A stretch of DNA of 5,999 nt from JAHHLP01 sp041609895 (GTDB lineage Bacteria > Bacteroidota > Rhodothermia > Rhodothermales > JABDKH01), in assembly GCA_041609895.1 (NCBI GenBank), contig JBFIPX010000200.1, positions 1-5,999 on the forward strand. The letters run 5' to 3'. The notes under the pieces are model-generated. The model had not been told where the DNA came from. It made no database searches and saw nothing but the letters and a program-made list of their open reading frames with translations. A program made the translations under genes and the position numbers. Below are positions 5,655 through 5,999 of this stretch, piece by piece; the first letter of the stretch is position 1, and the number at the start of each line of letters is the position of its first letter.

Positions 5655-5999
5655 CTAGACAACACCCTGATCCACCATGGCATCTGCGACCTTGAGGAAG
5701 CCGGCGATGTTGGCACCATTGACGTAGTTGCCGGGCGTGTCGAAGCGCTCCGAGGCCTCGATGCAGGCTTCGTGTATTCCCCGCATGATGATTCGCAGTC
5801 GATTGTCGACCTCCTCGCGCGTCCACGCATAGCGCATGCTGTTCTGCGCCATTTCGAGGCCCGACACCGCGACGCCGCCCGCGTTCGCCGCCTTGCCCGG
5901 ACCGAACAAAATCCCCTCGTTCACGAAAACGTCGATCCCATCCGGGGTTGTGGGCATGTTGGCTCCTTCGGCCACCACGTGAACGCCGTTGTCGACCAG
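5655..5999 (-). CDS. gdhA: NADP-type glutamate dehydrogenase, C-terminal part (partial)
   Basis: The last 115 residues of the enzyme that interconverts 2-oxoglutarate plus ammonia and glutamate, a cytoplasmic hexamer central to nitrogen assimilation. The family is usually about 450 residues, so roughly three quarters lies beyond the window. Diagnostic segments are EGANMPTT, the nucleotide-domain PGKAANAGGVAVSGLEMAQN and the C-terminal NYVNGANIAGFLKVADAM, ending DQGVV. As I recall it, E. coli GdhA ends almost the same way (GANIAGFVKVADAMLAQGVI), which favours the NADP-dependent small-hexamer class. The GGVxxSxxE signature, part of the active-site cleft in this family, is intact. The frame enters the window already open, so the first visible residue is internal. 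A probable terminator follows, so it is likely not in an operon with the receiver/ATP-grasp gene. Confidence 0.95.
   Translation of the reverse strand: MVDNGVHVVAEGANMPTTPDGIDVFVNEGILFGPGKAANAGGVAVSGLEMAQNSMRYAWTREEVDNRLRIIMRGIHEACIEASERFDTPGNYVNGANIAGFLKVADAMVDQGVV

Overview
The window is a stretch of bacterial chromosome in which every convincing gene lies on the minus strand, so transcription runs from high to low coordinates. A lipoprotein-type signal peptide on a secreted protease, an NADP-type glutamate dehydrogenase and a receiver/ATP-grasp fusion suggest a Gram-negative, fairly GC-rich bacterium. I cannot name a phylum. I see no rRNA, tRNA, CRISPR array, transposase or phage gene.

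Layout in transcription order. (1) 5999-5655: the last 115 residues of glutamate dehydrogenase (gdhA), followed by a probable terminator at 5640-5598. (2) 5466-2509: a 985-residue protein with a degenerate receiver domain, an intact receiver domain, a PEP-synthase/PPDK-type ATP-grasp domain and a C-terminal module. It lacks the phosphohistidine and PEP-binding domains of a true dikinase. (3) 2508-2164: an intergenic region containing a highly structured leader. (4) 2163-700: a secreted subtilisin-family (S8) lipoprotein protease with an I9-type propeptide and an odd repeated VLERY motif, followed by a strong terminator hairpin at 625-598. (5) about 535-428: a decayed copy of the 3' end of gene 2. 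(6) 318-59: a second copy of the structured leader. (7) 58-1: the first 19 codons of another gene whose signal peptide begins with the same six residues as the protease and which leaves the window.

The main discovery is the pair of leaders. Copies at 59-243 and 2164-2350 (minus strand) fold in the same way. They share at least six helices, several with compensatory base changes between copies, and a possible pseudoknot. One RNA strand can pair either with an upstream partner or with a downstream partner next to the start codon, and both alternatives survive in both copies through paired substitutions. This is the design of a riboswitch or other cis-regulatory RNA controlling translation of secreted proteins. 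I do not recognise it as any riboswitch class I know.

The flanking gene-2 remnant shows how the second copy arose. A unit of about 2.1 kb (tail of gene 2, leader, protease-like gene) was duplicated in tandem, and the copies have since diverged. The leader therefore probably travels with, and regulates, a small family of related exported proteins.
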